Origin: Marinobacter subterrani
GTDB lineage: Bacteria > Pseudomonadota > Gammaproteobacteria > Pseudomonadales > Oleiphilaceae
Length of the DNA stretch: 64,000 nucleotides
NCBI RefSeq assembly: GCF_001045555.1
Contig: NZ_LFBU01000001.1
Location: 2,976,001 to 3,040,000 of the forward strand
Direction of reading: 5' to 3'
Shown: positions 10,660-20,075 of the stretch, piece after piece
Layout: every line of letters starts with the position of its first letter
Position numbering within the stretch: position 1 is the first letter of the stretch
The notes under the pieces: model-generated
Seen by the model: only the letters and a program-made list of their open reading frames with translations
Told to the model about the DNA's origin: nothing
Database searches by the model: none
Program-made: the position numbers and the translations under genes

Positions 10660-10665
10660 ACGGCC

Positions 10666-10793
10666 CCTCAGGGATGCCAGTGCACCCGCCAGAAGCGGGT
10701 GAGACGTAACCAATGCCGGACACCATTGCCGGCCGTATCCGCAGGGCATCCGGAACCGGCCCTTCGGATGACCACTGAATGTGAGTGGCGCCT
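10666..10793 (+). promoter_or_regulatory. Structured 5' leader of the decarboxylase gene
   Basis: GGATGCC at 10672-10678 can pair with GGCATCC at 10745-10751, closing a multi-stem domain. Inside it CACCCGC and GCGGGTG form a hairpin, and ATGCCGG and the nearby GCCGG segments can form another. After it, CCACT (10772-10776) and AGTGG (10784-10788) form a small stem ending six bases before the ATG, where no good Shine-Dalgarno is seen. The layout suggests a regulated leader, but it matches no riboswitch class I recognise. Confidence 0.4.
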
Positions 10794-12470
10794 ATGACCG
10801 GAAAGAAAAAATCCGCCCAGGCCTCCGTTGAGGCCATGTATCGCGTGTTCACGGTGCCCGAGGCACCGGAATCGACGCTGAGCCGGATTGACCAGAATAT
10901 CTCCCGCAACCTTGCAGGCTTCCTGCAGGAGCATATCGTTGCGGTCGAGCGGGACCTCTCGGATGTGGAGAAAGACTTCTCCGACTACAGCATCCCGGAA
11001 AAGCCCGTCTTCGTCTCTGAACAGGCCCAGTTCCTGCTGGACAAACTGGTGGCCAACTCCGTTCACACCGCCTCACCGGCGTTCATCGGGCACATGACCT
11101 CAGCGCTGCCATACTTCATGCTGCCGCTGTCGAAAATCATGATTGCCCTGAACCAGAACCTGGTCAAAACCGAAACTTCCAAGGCGTTTACCCCCATGGA
11201 GCGCCAGGTACTGGGCATGATTCACCGCCTGGTGTACCAGGAAGACGGGGCCTTCTACCGGAAATGGATGCACGATCCCCGCTACGCCCTCGGCGCCATG
11301 TGCTCCGGCGGCACCGTCGCCAACCTGACGGCCCTGTGGGTCGCCCGAAACCGGGCCTTCCCCGCCGAAGGCAGCTTCCGGGGCCTGCACCAGGAAGGCC
11401 TGTTCCGGGCCCTGAAATACTACGGCTACGAAGGCGCCGCTATCGTCGTCTCCCGCCGCGGCCACTACTCCCTGCGCAAGGCCGCCGACGTCCTCGGCCT
11501 GGGTCGCGAATCCCTGATACCGGTGGATACCGACGACGAAAACCGCATCAATACCGATGCCCTGCGGGACAAGTGCCTGGAACTGCAGCGCCAGAAAATC
11601 AAGGTCATGGCCATCTGCGGCGTCGCCGGCACCACCGAAACCGGCAACGTCGACCCGCTGGACGCCATGGCCGACATCGCCCGGGAATTCGGCGCCCACT
11701 TCCATGTCGACGCCGCCTGGGGCGGGCCAACCCTGTTCTCACGCACCTACAAACACCTGCTGCGTGGCATCGAGAAAGCCGACTCGGTCACCTTCGACGC
11801 CCACAAGCAGCTCTACGTGCCCATGGGTGTCGGCCTGGTGGTATTCCGCGACCCAAGCCTGGCCAGCGCCGTGGAACACCACGCCCAGTACATTATCCGC
11901 AAAGGCTCCCGCGATCTGGGCAGTACTACCCTGGAAGGCTCCCGGCCCGGCATGTCCATGCTGATCCACTCCGGCCTGAAAATCCTGGCCCGGGAAGGCT
12001 ATGAGATCCTGATTGACCAGGGCATCGAAAAGGCAAAAACCTTCGCGGACATGATTGAGGCGGAGCCGGATTTCGAACTGATCACCCGGCCGGAACTGAA
12101 TATCCTGACCTACCGCTACTGCCCGGAAAAGGTGCGGGAAGCACTGGCCATTGCCGACCCCCTGCAGGCGGAAAAACTCAACACCTGCCTGAACCGGATC
12201 ACCAAGTTCATCCAGAAAACCCAGCGGGAACGGGGCAAGGCGTTCGTCTCCCGGACCCGGCTGGAACCGGCCCGTTACTTCAATTTTCCGTGCATCGTGT
12301 TCCGGGTGGTATTGGCAAATCCGTTGACCACCAAGGAAATTCTGACGGACATCCTGGTTGAACAAAGGGAATTGTCACGGGATGAGGGAATCGAGGATGA
12401 GATCAGCATCCTGCACCAGATGGCAGATGCAGTGTTGAGACAGACCACTCCAAGCGCGAGACAGGCCTGA
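10794..12470 (+). CDS. panP: PLP-dependent aspartate 1-decarboxylase, PanP type
   Basis: This 558-residue group II PLP decarboxylase has CSGGTVANLTALWVARN, the HVDAAWGG aspartate motif that holds the PLP pyridine, and DAHKQLYVPMGVG with the Schiff-base lysine. Its size and the N-terminal SRNLAGFLQEHIVAVERDLSD region fit PanP. PanP is a glutamate-decarboxylase-like enzyme of Vibrio and relatives that makes beta-alanine from aspartate for pantothenate, replacing the pyruvoyl enzyme PanD. Glutamate or other amino acid decarboxylation is the alternative. The ATG at 10794 is chosen over a GTG at 10785 that lies inside a hairpin. With coaD at 881 the window holds two steps of the CoA route. Confidence 0.8.
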   Translation: MTGKKKSAQASVEAMYRVFTVPEAPESTLSRIDQNISRNLAGFLQEHIVAVERDLSDVEKDFSDYSIPEKPVFVSEQAQFLLDKLVANSVHTASPAFIGHMTSALPYFMLPLSKIMIALNQNLVKTETSKAFTPMERQVLGMIHRLVYQEDGAFYRKWMHDPRYALGAMCSGGTVANLTALWVARNRAFPAEGSFRGLHQEGLFRALKYYGYEGAAIVVSRRGHYSLRKAADVLGLGRESLIPVDTDDENRINTDALRDKCLELQRQKIKVMAICGVAGTTETGNVDPLDAMADIAREFGAHFHVDAAWGGPTLFSRTYKHLLRGIEKADSVTFDAHKQLYVPMGVGLVVFRDPSLASAVEHHAQYIIRKGSRDLGSTTLEGSRPGMSMLIHSGLKILAREGYEILIDQGIEKAKTFADMIEAEPDFELITRPELNILTYRYCPEKVREALAIADPLQAEKLNTCLNRITKFIQKTQRERGKAFVSRTRLEPARYFNFPCIVFRVVLANPLTTKEILTDILVEQRELSRDEGIEDEISILHQMADAVLRQTTPSARQA

Positions 12471-12492
12471 AGGCGATTCAACAAGTCTGGCG

Positions 12493-12604
12493 AGCCAGCA
12501 GGGTGGACGTTTCGAAAACTGTGCGGAGCCATGGATGGCGGAGCCCAAGCGTCACAAGGACGTGCCGCAAGGAGCGTGTTTTCGAAACGTCCACCCTGCT
12601 GGCT
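12493..12604 (+). repeat. TwoAYGGAY-like structured element, copy 2, with 27-bp outer stem
   Basis: The arms 12493-12519 and 12578-12604 are perfectly complementary over 27 bases, the same arm length as copy 1 but of unrelated sequence. The inner core resembles copy 1, with GCCATGGATGGC at 12528-12539 and a second, degenerate hairpin whose loop reads ACAAGGA. The element sits after panP and ahead of the convergent 88-residue gene. Confidence 0.65.
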
Positions 12605-12641
12605 CTTTCCCGAGGCTTGAGGCCCCGAGTTCAGGGCTACC

Positions 12642-12908
12642 TTAGTAAAGCGCCTCTTCATCATCCAGAACGTCATGGATGATATCCAGGAACATCTTGT
12701 CCGCCTCACTCCAGTTCTCCGGAATCCGGATGTTTGTGTTGGCACTGATTTCCCGGGCGATAACCTCATCGGCATTCGGATCGCTGCGGTGCTTTCGGGC
12801 AATTTCCATGGATTTCACCGCAATGGTGGGATCACTCAGAACCTTCTTGATAAACACCCGCAACTCATCAATCATCCTCGCCTGCCGGCTTTCACTCGAC
12901 GTACTCAT
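12642..12908 (-). CDS. Conserved hypothetical 88-residue protein
   Basis: I do not recognise this protein. It is predicted to be mostly helical and soluble, with MIDELRVFIKKVLSDPTIAVKSMEIARKH as a charged helical start and an acidic tail ending DVLDDEEALY. No cysteine, signal peptide or membrane segment is present. GGGGAG precedes the ATG at 12908 at good spacing, which supports real translation. It is flanked by the structured element downstream and by the Pi transporter gene's 3' end upstream, transcribed in the same direction. Confidence 0.6.
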   Translation of the reverse strand: MSTSSESRQARMIDELRVFIKKVLSDPTIAVKSMEIARKHRSDPNADEVIAREISANTNIRIPENWSEADKMFLDIIHDVLDDEEALY

Positions 12909-13005
12909 ACTTCACTCCCCGGACCCATGAACGCTCGGGGGCAACCACCCCCGGTGCAATCTGCATAGTATGGTCAAACTGACCCGTTACAGCCAGCCCC
13001 GGCGC

Positions 13006-14565
13006 TCAGACCAGAAGGCCGCGCAGGGTAAAGAACAGGATCGCCGCCATGATTGCGGATGCCGGCACGGTGATGATCCACGCCGCCGCAATCCTCACCA
13101 GGTGGGAGCGCTTGACCATTTCCTCCCGGTAGATCTTCTTCAACCGCTTACGTTCGGACTTGGACAACGGCACCTGCTTTTTCTTCTTCGCCTGTTTCAG
13201 CAGTTTTTCCATTTCCTCCACCGAGGCATTACGGAAGTCATCCAGGAACGGCTTCAGGCGCGCCTGCTCTTCCGGATCATGGTGTTCCATGATCTTGTGC
13301 AGCTGTGTCGCATAATTCGACTTCAGGTATTCCCGGAGGAACCCGACGCCAAACACCCCGCCAATCGCAATATGCGTGGAGCTCACCGGCAGGCCCAACT
13401 GGGAAGCGACAATGACAGTCAGTGCGGCGGACAGAGCAATACAGAAGGCGCGGGTCTTGTCCAGTTCGGTAATTTCACTGCCAACGGTCTTGATCAGACG
13501 CGGGCCGAACAGCACCAGACCAACGGCAATGCCCAGGGCACCGACCATCATGACCCACAGAGGAATGCTGGCTGAGGTAATCACCGTGCCGGCTGACAAC
13601 GCATCGTTAATCGCCGCCAGCGGTCCGATGGCATTGGCGACATCGTTGGCACCATGGGCGAAGCTCAGCAGGGCGGCGGCAAAAATCAGCGGCCAGGTAA
13701 ACAGGGTGTTCACCCCGGCGGAGCTGTTCTCCATGGTGGCGGCCATACGGCCCACCAGCGAACGCATTGCAAAAAACACCAGTACCGCTGCCGCGAACCC
13801 GATCAGGGTGGCGTCCAGGAAATCCACCTTGATGATCTTCTTGACCCCCTTGATCATCAGGTAGGTGCCAAAGGCCCAGGCCATTATGGCGACCAGCCAC
13901 GGCACAAACGTGCGCGCCGCCGGTATGAGGTCCTTGCGATACAGCACCGTTTTCTTGATAGCGAACAGAAACACGGCCGCCAGGGCTCCGCCCAGCACCG
14001 GCGAGATCACCCAGCTGGCGGCAATCTTGCCCATCACAGCCCAGTCGGCAATACCCCAGCCACCAGCCGCGATACCGGCGCCAAGAACGCCACCGACGAT
14101 CGAGTGAGTGGTCGAGACCGGCGCACCCATCCAGGTGGCCAGATTCAGCCAGAGCGCGCCAGCCAGCAGAGCGGCTGTCATCAGCCAGACGAAAGCCCGG
14201 CCATCATCCAGGCTGGAGGGATCAATAATTCCCCCCTTGATGGTTGAGACCACGTCACCGCCGGCGATCAGCGCGCCACCCGCCTCGAAAACAGCAGCAA
14301 TGACAACAGCCGCCCCGAGTGAAAGGGCGCCGGAGCCAACCGCCGGCCCCACATTGTTGGCCACGTCGTTGGCGCCGATATTGATCGCCATGTAACCACC
14401 GATGACGGCCGCGGCCATCAGCAACATGCTGTTCGGTATTCCCTGGCTGAATGATCCGACCGTCAACCAGATTCCCAGCAGGAAAAGCAGGCTGATGCCG
14501 ACCCTGTATCGTTCCGTGGCAGGGCTTGTGAGGAGGGTGTCAAGGAATCCGCTCGAACGGGCCAT
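13006..14565 (-). CDS. Inorganic phosphate transporter, PiT family
   Basis: PiT proteins are proton- or sodium-coupled low-affinity phosphate carriers of the inner membrane. Both copies of the family signature are present: GANDVANNVGPAVGSGALS in the first half and FAHGANDVANAIGPLAA in the second, each followed by a GxxVSTTHS/PVSSTHIAIGG-type loop. About ten to twelve membrane segments surround a short loop. A lysine-rich cytoplasmic tail of about 100 residues precedes a final C-terminal hydrophobic hairpin. The ATG at 14565 is preferred to a TTG 12 codons upstream; neither has a strong ribosome-binding site. The gene is divergent from the diguanylate cyclase gene and functionally matches ppk1 and phoBR. 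Confidence 0.93.
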   Translation of the reverse strand: MARSSGFLDTLLTSPATERYRVGISLLFLLGIWLTVGSFSQGIPNSMLLMAAAVIGGYMAINIGANDVANNVGPAVGSGALSLGAAVVIAAVFEAGGALIAGGDVVSTIKGGIIDPSSLDDGRAFVWLMTAALLAGALWLNLATWMGAPVSTTHSIVGGVLGAGIAAGGWGIADWAVMGKIAASWVISPVLGGALAAVFLFAIKKTVLYRKDLIPAARTFVPWLVAIMAWAFGTYLMIKGVKKIIKVDFLDATLIGFAAAVLVFFAMRSLVGRMAATMENSSAGVNTLFTWPLIFAAALLSFAHGANDVANAIGPLAAINDALSAGTVITSASIPLWVMMVGALGIAVGLVLFGPRLIKTVGSEITELDKTRAFCIALSAALTVIVASQLGLPVSSTHIAIGGVFGVGFLREYLKSNYATQLHKIMEHHDPEEQARLKPFLDDFRNASVEEMEKLLKQAKKKKQVPLSKSERKRLKKIYREEMVKRSHLVRIAAAWIITVPASAIMAAILFFTLRGLLV

Positions 14566-14768
14566 ATCAGATCTCGTCTGGTCTGTCAGAAATGGGAGCA
14601 ATGGTTACTGCGCCGCAACTATAAAATCTCTGACATGAAAATGAAATAAAACGGTCCTGTTTCATGCAGGCCAACCCCATCACAGACCAAAGCGCAAAAC
14701 TCCACTAAGTTAGGTCCTAATCCGGACTAACAGCGTCAAAACTACAAAAACATCCAGGCAAGACTTCC

Positions 14769-15872
14769 ATGTCCCAACCAGCTTCCTCCGGCCAACGTGC
14801 GGCCGGCGAACGGGAAGACGCCCAGGTTGCGCGCCTGCTCACCTGGCTGTCGGCAACCGCCATCGGCTTTCTCATCGGAATCGGCGCCAAGGCCTGGTTC
14901 GCGGGTCATACCACCCATGCCTGGGTATTATGGTGCTTTATCGGGCTGATCGGCCTGAACATGCTCAATTTTGCGCGCACCGGAAACCGGGTACGGCAAA
15001 AAGGCGGGCTGATTGTCATTGTCGGCCTGCTGTTCACCTATCTGATTGCCTCCGGTGGTGAGAGCAATACCGGCCCACTCTGGTTCTATGTGTTTCCTCC
15101 ACTGCTGTTCTACCTCACCGATCTGAAGACCGGCACGGCGGTTTTGCTGTTTTGCTACCTGGTCGCGGTGGTGGTGTTCCAGTTTCCCGATCTGCCGCTG
15201 GTGGCCGCGGAATACACCACGGATTTCAAGATCCGCTTTTTCGCCACCCTCACCTTCGAATCGATTTTCTGTTTTGTGCTGGAAGCCGGCCGCCTGAAGG
15301 CCCGCAACGAACTGGTCGCCCTTGCCGAAGCCCACGAGCATGCAGCCCGGACTGACGAGCTTACCGGGCTGTCTAACCGCCGGGATATGCACAACCGCCT
15401 CGCCACGGAGTTTTCCCGCTACCAGCGCTCCGGGCACCACTTCTCGATCGCCCTGATTGATCTGGATCTGTTCAAGAACATCAACGACCGGTTCGGGCAC
15501 GATGCCGGCGACGAGGTACTCCGGGAGTTTGCCGCACTGGTGAAGACCCTGATCCGGCAGACCGATGTGGCGGCCCGATGGGGTGGCGAGGAATTCCTGG
15601 TACTTCTCCCCGACACCTCGGTGCTCCAGGCCCTGGCCTTTGCCGAAAGGCTTCGCTTCGAGGTGGCCGGAAAGACCTTCGGATTCCGGAGCGAGGCGCT
15701 GCCCGTGACCATCAGTGCTGGCGTCTGCTCCATTGCCAAGGCCGGATCCCTCGACGACCTGCTCAAGCAGGCCGATGTCAACCTGTACAGTGCCAAGGAA
15801 TCCGGACGCAACCGGGTCGCCCCCCGGGTTCGCAGGCAGGAGACTGGCCCGACGGTAGCGTCCGGCCGGTAA
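14769..15872 (+). CDS. Membrane diguanylate cyclase (GGDEF)
   Basis: This 367-residue protein makes cyclic di-GMP from GTP. The N-terminal half (about residues 22-180) has five to six hydrophobic segments with no named sensor domain, of the MASE-like kind. The GGDEF domain begins at DELTGLSNRRDM. It carries the intact active site GGEEF (272-276) and, five residues before it, RQTD (263-266), the RxxD inhibitory site, so product inhibition is expected. The gene stands alone, divergent from the Pi transporter. A 203-base gap between them carries both promoters but no site I can name with confidence. Confidence 0.93.
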   Translation: MSQPASSGQRAAGEREDAQVARLLTWLSATAIGFLIGIGAKAWFAGHTTHAWVLWCFIGLIGLNMLNFARTGNRVRQKGGLIVIVGLLFTYLIASGGESNTGPLWFYVFPPLLFYLTDLKTGTAVLLFCYLVAVVVFQFPDLPLVAAEYTTDFKIRFFATLTFESIFCFVLEAGRLKARNELVALAEAHEHAARTDELTGLSNRRDMHNRLATEFSRYQRSGHHFSIALIDLDLFKNINDRFGHDAGDEVLREFAALVKTLIRQTDVAARWGGEEFLVLLPDTSVLQALAFAERLRFEVAGKTFGFRSEALPVTISAGVCSIAKAGSLDDLLKQADVNLYSAKESGRNRVAPRVRRQETGPTVASGR

Positions 15873-15966
15873 ACCCGCCAGTTGAGCCAGGTAAACGCTC
15901 CCGTTATGATCGTGCGCCACTGAATGACCGTATGGTCTGAACCCATTGCACTGAACAGGTAAACCA

Positions 15967-16413
15967 ATGACAGCCATCCGTATTCTGGTGGGCAGCGTGT
16001 ACGGCGGTGCGCTACTGACCGCCCGGGCCATCAAGAAGGAACTGGAAACCGAAGGACATCAGGCCACGGTGCTGGAAAACCCGGTTCTGGAGGACATCAC
16101 CTCAAACGAAGAGCCTCTGCTTGTGTGCACATCCACCACCGGGCAGGGGGAACTACCCGCCAACCTGTTGCCGTTTTACCTGGCGCTGCGGGAGCAGTTG
16201 CCGCAACAACCGGGCCGGCCGTTCGGTGTGATCGTGCTGGGTGACAGCTCCTACGGCGACACATTTTGCGGCGCCGGAGAACTGATGACCGAGGCCCTGT
16301 ACGAAACATCCGCCCGCAAGGTTGGTGACACTCTGCAAATCGACGCCCTGGAAACCATGGAACCTGAGGCCGAGGCATTGCCCTGGGTCCGGCAGTGGCT
16401 CGGCCAGGTCTGA
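15967..16413 (+). CDS. Flavodoxin domain protein, MioC type
   Basis: This 148-residue protein is a short-chain flavodoxin binding FMN as an electron carrier. The phosphate-binding loop is VGSVYGGALLTA (residues 8-19), variant in form but correctly placed. CTSTTGQGELPANLLPF is the second FMN loop and LGDSSYGDTFCGAG the third. The length matches MioC, which supports biotin synthase in E. coli. The next gene starts about 100 bases on and is unrelated. Confidence 0.88.
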   Translation: MTAIRILVGSVYGGALLTARAIKKELETEGHQATVLENPVLEDITSNEEPLLVCTSTTGQGELPANLLPFYLALREQLPQQPGRPFGVIVLGDSSYGDTFCGAGELMTEALYETSARKVGDTLQIDALETMEPEAEALPWVRQWLGQV

Positions 16414-16511
16414 CCCGGGTTGCACAAATTTTCCAAACAGGCCCTGGCCCGACTTGAGCCGTTAATGGCGACACGCCATACTCAAAAAGACAACGATATA
16501 AGCGGTACACC

Positions 16512-19064
16512 GTGGCACCCACACAATGGCTCCGTTTGCTGGTCGCACTGACCCTGCTGTCAGGCCTTGTAGCCCCTTCCCACGGGGCTGGGACTTCCTA
16601 TATCCCGCGCGTTGAATACCTCCGGGCGGCCCCCGACAGCGACCTCACCGCGCTGGAGGCTCTGGCCGCCGACAATTGGCAGCTTCTGGAAGAGCAGAGC
16701 CCGAATTTCGGTTATATCCGGGACACGGTCTGGCTTCGGTTCCCGGTCACCAGCCCGGCGACCATCAATCTTCTGGCCATCAGCTATGCCCAGCTCGACA
16801 GCGTGACTTTCTACCTGCTGGAGAACGGCCACATTGCCAACCGGGTAGAAACTGGCGACCGGGTTCCTTTTACCGACCGCCCCATCCTGCACCGGTATTT
16901 CCTGTTTCCGTTTGACCAGAGCATTGCCAGCGAATACCGGATTCTGCTGAGGGTCAGCACCCAGGGCGCCATGCAGATCCCGCTCAGGCTCTGGAACGCC
17001 CAAGCGTTTTTCGAACACACCTCCGCCGAGGACCAGCTCCACGCCATCTACTACGGCATTCTGATCACCGTTATCTTCTTCAACCTGTTTATTTTTTCCG
17101 CCCTGCGGGAGCCGGTTTACCTGCTCTATGTGCTCTCCACCCTGAGCTACCTGCTGCTGATCAGCAGCCTCAACGGCACCAGCTTCCAGCTTGTCTGGCC
17201 AGACAGCCCGGCCATGCACAATCAGATGATGCTGCTCTCGGTGCCCCTTGCCATGCTGTTCACCCTGTTGTTTTCCCGTTCGTTCCTCAGGCTGAAGAGC
17301 ACCGGGCCCACGCTTGACCGGCTGGTGGTTATGACCATCACTCTGAATGCCGTGGTTGCCACTACCACCTTCTTCGTGGATTACAGCACCGGCAGCCGCC
17401 TGACCGTTGCGCTGGCCATACCCAGCTGCCTGCTGCTCACCAGCCTTGGCCCGCTGCAATGGGCCAAGGGCAACCCGCAGGCCAGTTACTACACCCTCGC
17501 CTGGGGCGCACTCACACTCGGCAGCGCCATTACCGCGGCCAACAAATACGGGCTGCTGCCCAACAACTTTGTCACCATCTACGGCATGCAGATTGGTTCC
17601 GCCCTGGAAGCCATTCTGCTGACCCTGGCACTGGCGGCCAGGCTGTACCAGGAGCGGCAGGACAAGGTAGAGGCCCGGGAGGCCGAGCTCAGGGCAATGG
17701 CGGCGCGGCGCTCGGCCGAGCTCAAGCTGATGGACCACGCCCTGCACAGCCCGCTGACCGGGCTGCCCAATCGCAGCAGTTTCGAAATGGTGCTGAACGA
17801 TCTGATGATGCGCCACCCCGATCAGCGATACGGGGTTGCCATCATTCATCTGAACAACCTGCAATCCGTGACCAAGACACTGGGCCACCGCAACTGCGAC
17901 CTGATTCTGGAACTGGCGTCCAAACACTACAACGCCGTTATCCGGGAGCTGTCGGGCGCCATGCCCGTGGAACAAAGCGATCAGCGCAACTTTTTCCTGG
18001 CCTCGCTGGAACCTCAGACGTTTGCGTTTATCGTTGATGCCGATGCGACCGGCTCTGCGCCCCGGGCGGTTCTCAGTGGCCTGGATGGCATCCGTAATCC
18101 GATTGATTACCTGGGCATGCAGGTCCCGCTGGAGCCACGGCTGGGCGTGGCCATCTTCCCGGAGCACGGCATGGACGCCAACACCCTGATCCGTCGGGCG
18201 GTGATCGCCGAGGGGTCGGCCGGCGAACGGGGCATCGCCTATTACCAACCGGCACGGGATTCCTATAGCGCTGACCGGCTTACCCTGGTTTCGGAACTGC
18301 GCCAGGCCCTGGCGAATGACGGGCTGGCGCTTTTCATGCAGCCCAAGCAGTGCCTGAAAACCAACCGGATTGTGGGCCTGGAGGCGCTGATCCGCTGGCC
18401 GGGGCGGGCCCAGCCGATTGCGGCAGACGAGACGATCAACCTGGCAGAGCAGACCGGGCTGATCAGACCGCTGACCCGTTGGGTGCTGGAGCAGGTCCTG
18501 GAAATGCGTTCCCAGCTACTGGACCGGGGCTGGCCCCTGAGCATTTCCGTCAACGTCTCCCCGAATAACCTGCGGGAGCCGGATTTCCCGATTTTCGTGC
18601 AGCGATTGATGGACCGCTACCCCAACCATCAGGGCGCGATCATTTTTGAAGTCACCGAAACCTCGATGATGCAGGACCCGGCCAATTCCCTGAAAGCCCT
18701 GAATTCCCTGAATGCCAGCGGCATTCCGGTTTCCATCGATGATTTCGGCTCCGGTTATTCGTCGCTCTCCTACATCAAGCAGTTACCAGCCAGCGAGATC
18801 AAGATCGACCGGTCACTGGTGACGGAGTTGGCCACCGAAGCGGAAGACCGGGTCATTGTCCAGACCACCATCGAGATGTGCCACAGCCTTGGCTATCGAG
18901 TCGTCGCCGAGGGTGTGGAGGATCATGGCACGGCAGATCTGCTGCGGGAAATGGGCTGTGACATGATCCAGGGTTATCTGCTCACGCCACCCCTGCCCTT
19001 CGGTGAACTGCTGGAATGGCTGAACCAGTCCAACCAGCCACAGGATCATCGCAGACTCGGCTGA
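16512..19064 (+). CDS. 7TM sensor protein with degenerate GGDEF and intact EAL domain
   Basis: The 850-residue protein begins with a signal peptide, followed by a periplasmic 7TMR-DISMED2-like beta-sandwich (about residues 30-175). Seven membrane helices (about 180-385) and a short coiled coil come next, then GGDEF and EAL domains. The GGDEF domain lacks the GGDEF signature, so it is not a cyclase. The EAL domain keeps EALIRW, NVSPNNL, FEVTETSMM, IDDFGSGYSSLSYIKQLP and VAEGVED, so it should hydrolyse cyclic di-GMP. The start is GTG at 16512 with a poor ribosome-binding site. It lies close to a cyclase gene with the opposite activity. It converges on tesB with a 26-base gap. Confidence 0.9.
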   Translation: MAPTQWLRLLVALTLLSGLVAPSHGAGTSYIPRVEYLRAAPDSDLTALEALAADNWQLLEEQSPNFGYIRDTVWLRFPVTSPATINLLAISYAQLDSVTFYLLENGHIANRVETGDRVPFTDRPILHRYFLFPFDQSIASEYRILLRVSTQGAMQIPLRLWNAQAFFEHTSAEDQLHAIYYGILITVIFFNLFIFSALREPVYLLYVLSTLSYLLLISSLNGTSFQLVWPDSPAMHNQMMLLSVPLAMLFTLLFSRSFLRLKSTGPTLDRLVVMTITLNAVVATTTFFVDYSTGSRLTVALAIPSCLLLTSLGPLQWAKGNPQASYYTLAWGALTLGSAITAANKYGLLPNNFVTIYGMQIGSALEAILLTLALAARLYQERQDKVEAREAELRAMAARRSAELKLMDHALHSPLTGLPNRSSFEMVLNDLMMRHPDQRYGVAIIHLNNLQSVTKTLGHRNCDLILELASKHYNAVIRELSGAMPVEQSDQRNFFLASLEPQTFAFIVDADATGSAPRAVLSGLDGIRNPIDYLGMQVPLEPRLGVAIFPEHGMDANTLIRRAVIAEGSAGERGIAYYQPARDSYSADRLTLVSELRQALANDGLALFMQPKQCLKTNRIVGLEALIRWPGRAQPIAADETINLAEQTGLIRPLTRWVLEQVLEMRSQLLDRGWPLSISVNVSPNNLREPDFPIFVQRLMDRYPNHQGAIIFEVTETSMMQDPANSLKALNSLNASGIPVSIDDFGSGYSSLSYIKQLPASEIKIDRSLVTELATEAEDRVIVQTTIEMCHSLGYRVVAEGVEDHGTADLLREMGCDMIQGYLLTPPLPFGELLEWLNQSNQPQDHRRLG

Positions 19065-19090
19065 GAATGACTCGCAGACCTGGCGGGACA

Positions 19091-19945
19091 CTAGCGCTGA
19101 CGAATCAGCGCTTCCTGGGTGGTGGATGCCACCAGTGTGCCGTCCTGTTTGAAGAAATTGCCACGATTGAATCCCCGCCCGGCCGAGGCGCTGGGGCTGT
19201 CCTTGTCGTACAGCAGCCAGTCATCCATCCGGAACTCCCGGTGGAACCAGATGGCATGATCCAGGCTGGCCACCTGCAGGTTCTTGCTCATGAACGTGAG
19301 GCCATGGGGATTCATGGCGGTGCCAAGGAACTGGAAGTCGGAGGCATAGGTCAGCAGGCAGCGGTGCAGTACCGGATCATCCGGCAGCGGCCCCTGGGCG
19401 CGAAACCAGCTTTGCTTATGGGGCGGGCGTTTTTCGGGCTTGAGCGGATTGACCGGGTCCACGGGCCGGATCTCGATCGGGCGGTCACGGGTGAGGGTTT
19501 CGCGCATTCGCTCCGGCATCTGGGGTGCCAGGATTCGGCCCCACTCCTGCTCGGAACGGAGTGCGTCCGGCCCCGGCGCGTCGGGCATCGTCAACTGATG
19601 CTCGAACCCCTGCTCCGCCACCTGGAACGACATCGAGCCGGTCAGGATTTCCTTGCCATCCTGGCGGGCGATGACGCGGCGAACCGAAAAGCTGCCACCG
19701 TCCCGAACCCGCTGGACCTCGTAATCAATCGGCATGCTGTGATTGCCAGGGCGCAAGAAATAGGCATGCAGGGAATGGCAAAGCCGGTCCTCAACGGTAC
19801 GACTGGCCGCCATCAGTGCCTGCCCGAGCACCTGCCCGCCAAACACATTGGGAAAGCCCAGATCCTCGCTGTCGCCCTGGAAATGATCGGCGCCGATGGG
19901 TGAAAGATCCAGTAATTCCACCAGCTTCCTGGTTACCTCAAGCAT
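19091..19945 (-). CDS. tesB: Acyl-CoA thioesterase II
   Basis: TesB hydrolyses medium- and long-chain acyl-CoA to free acid and CoA. The 284-residue protein has the double hot-dog layout: NVFGGQVLGQALMAA and HSLHAYFLRPG in the first half, and TYASDFQFLGTA and LDHAIWFHREFRMDDWLLY in the second. The catalytic Asp (YASD), Thr and Gln (ASTTQEALIR) are all in place. It is a single minus-strand gene. Its role fits the acyl-CoA dehydrogenases in the window as an overflow valve in fatty acid degradation. Confidence 0.95.
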   Translation of the reverse strand: MLEVTRKLVELLDLSPIGADHFQGDSEDLGFPNVFGGQVLGQALMAASRTVEDRLCHSLHAYFLRPGNHSMPIDYEVQRVRDGGSFSVRRVIARQDGKEILTGSMSFQVAEQGFEHQLTMPDAPGPDALRSEQEWGRILAPQMPERMRETLTRDRPIEIRPVDPVNPLKPEKRPPHKQSWFRAQGPLPDDPVLHRCLLTYASDFQFLGTAMNPHGLTFMSKNLQVASLDHAIWFHREFRMDDWLLYDKDSPSASAGRGFNRGNFFKQDGTLVASTTQEALIRQR

Positions 19946-20030
19946 GCCTGCTCCTGTAATTTCGTTAGCACACGACGGAGTTTTCTACCGTAAGCGGGCG
20001 GAATTGGCAATGAAAAGCCGCGAACGACAG

Positions 20031-20059
20031 AAAAAAGGCCCTGAGACATCGGGGCCTTT
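20031..20059 (-). terminator. Intrinsic terminator of the rubredoxin operon
   Basis: AAAGGCCC and GGGCCTTT form a stem. On the minus strand the T run extends to six, so it ends transcription coming from the rubredoxin reductase gene. Confidence 0.8.
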
Positions 20060-20075
20060 CAGTCAATGCGCAGGG

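Noticed and set aside
14600..14768. Search for a Pho box ahead of the Pi transporter.
   Set aside because: A TTTCATTTTCATGTCA stretch on the minus strand keeps only part of the half-sites and was judged too weak to report.
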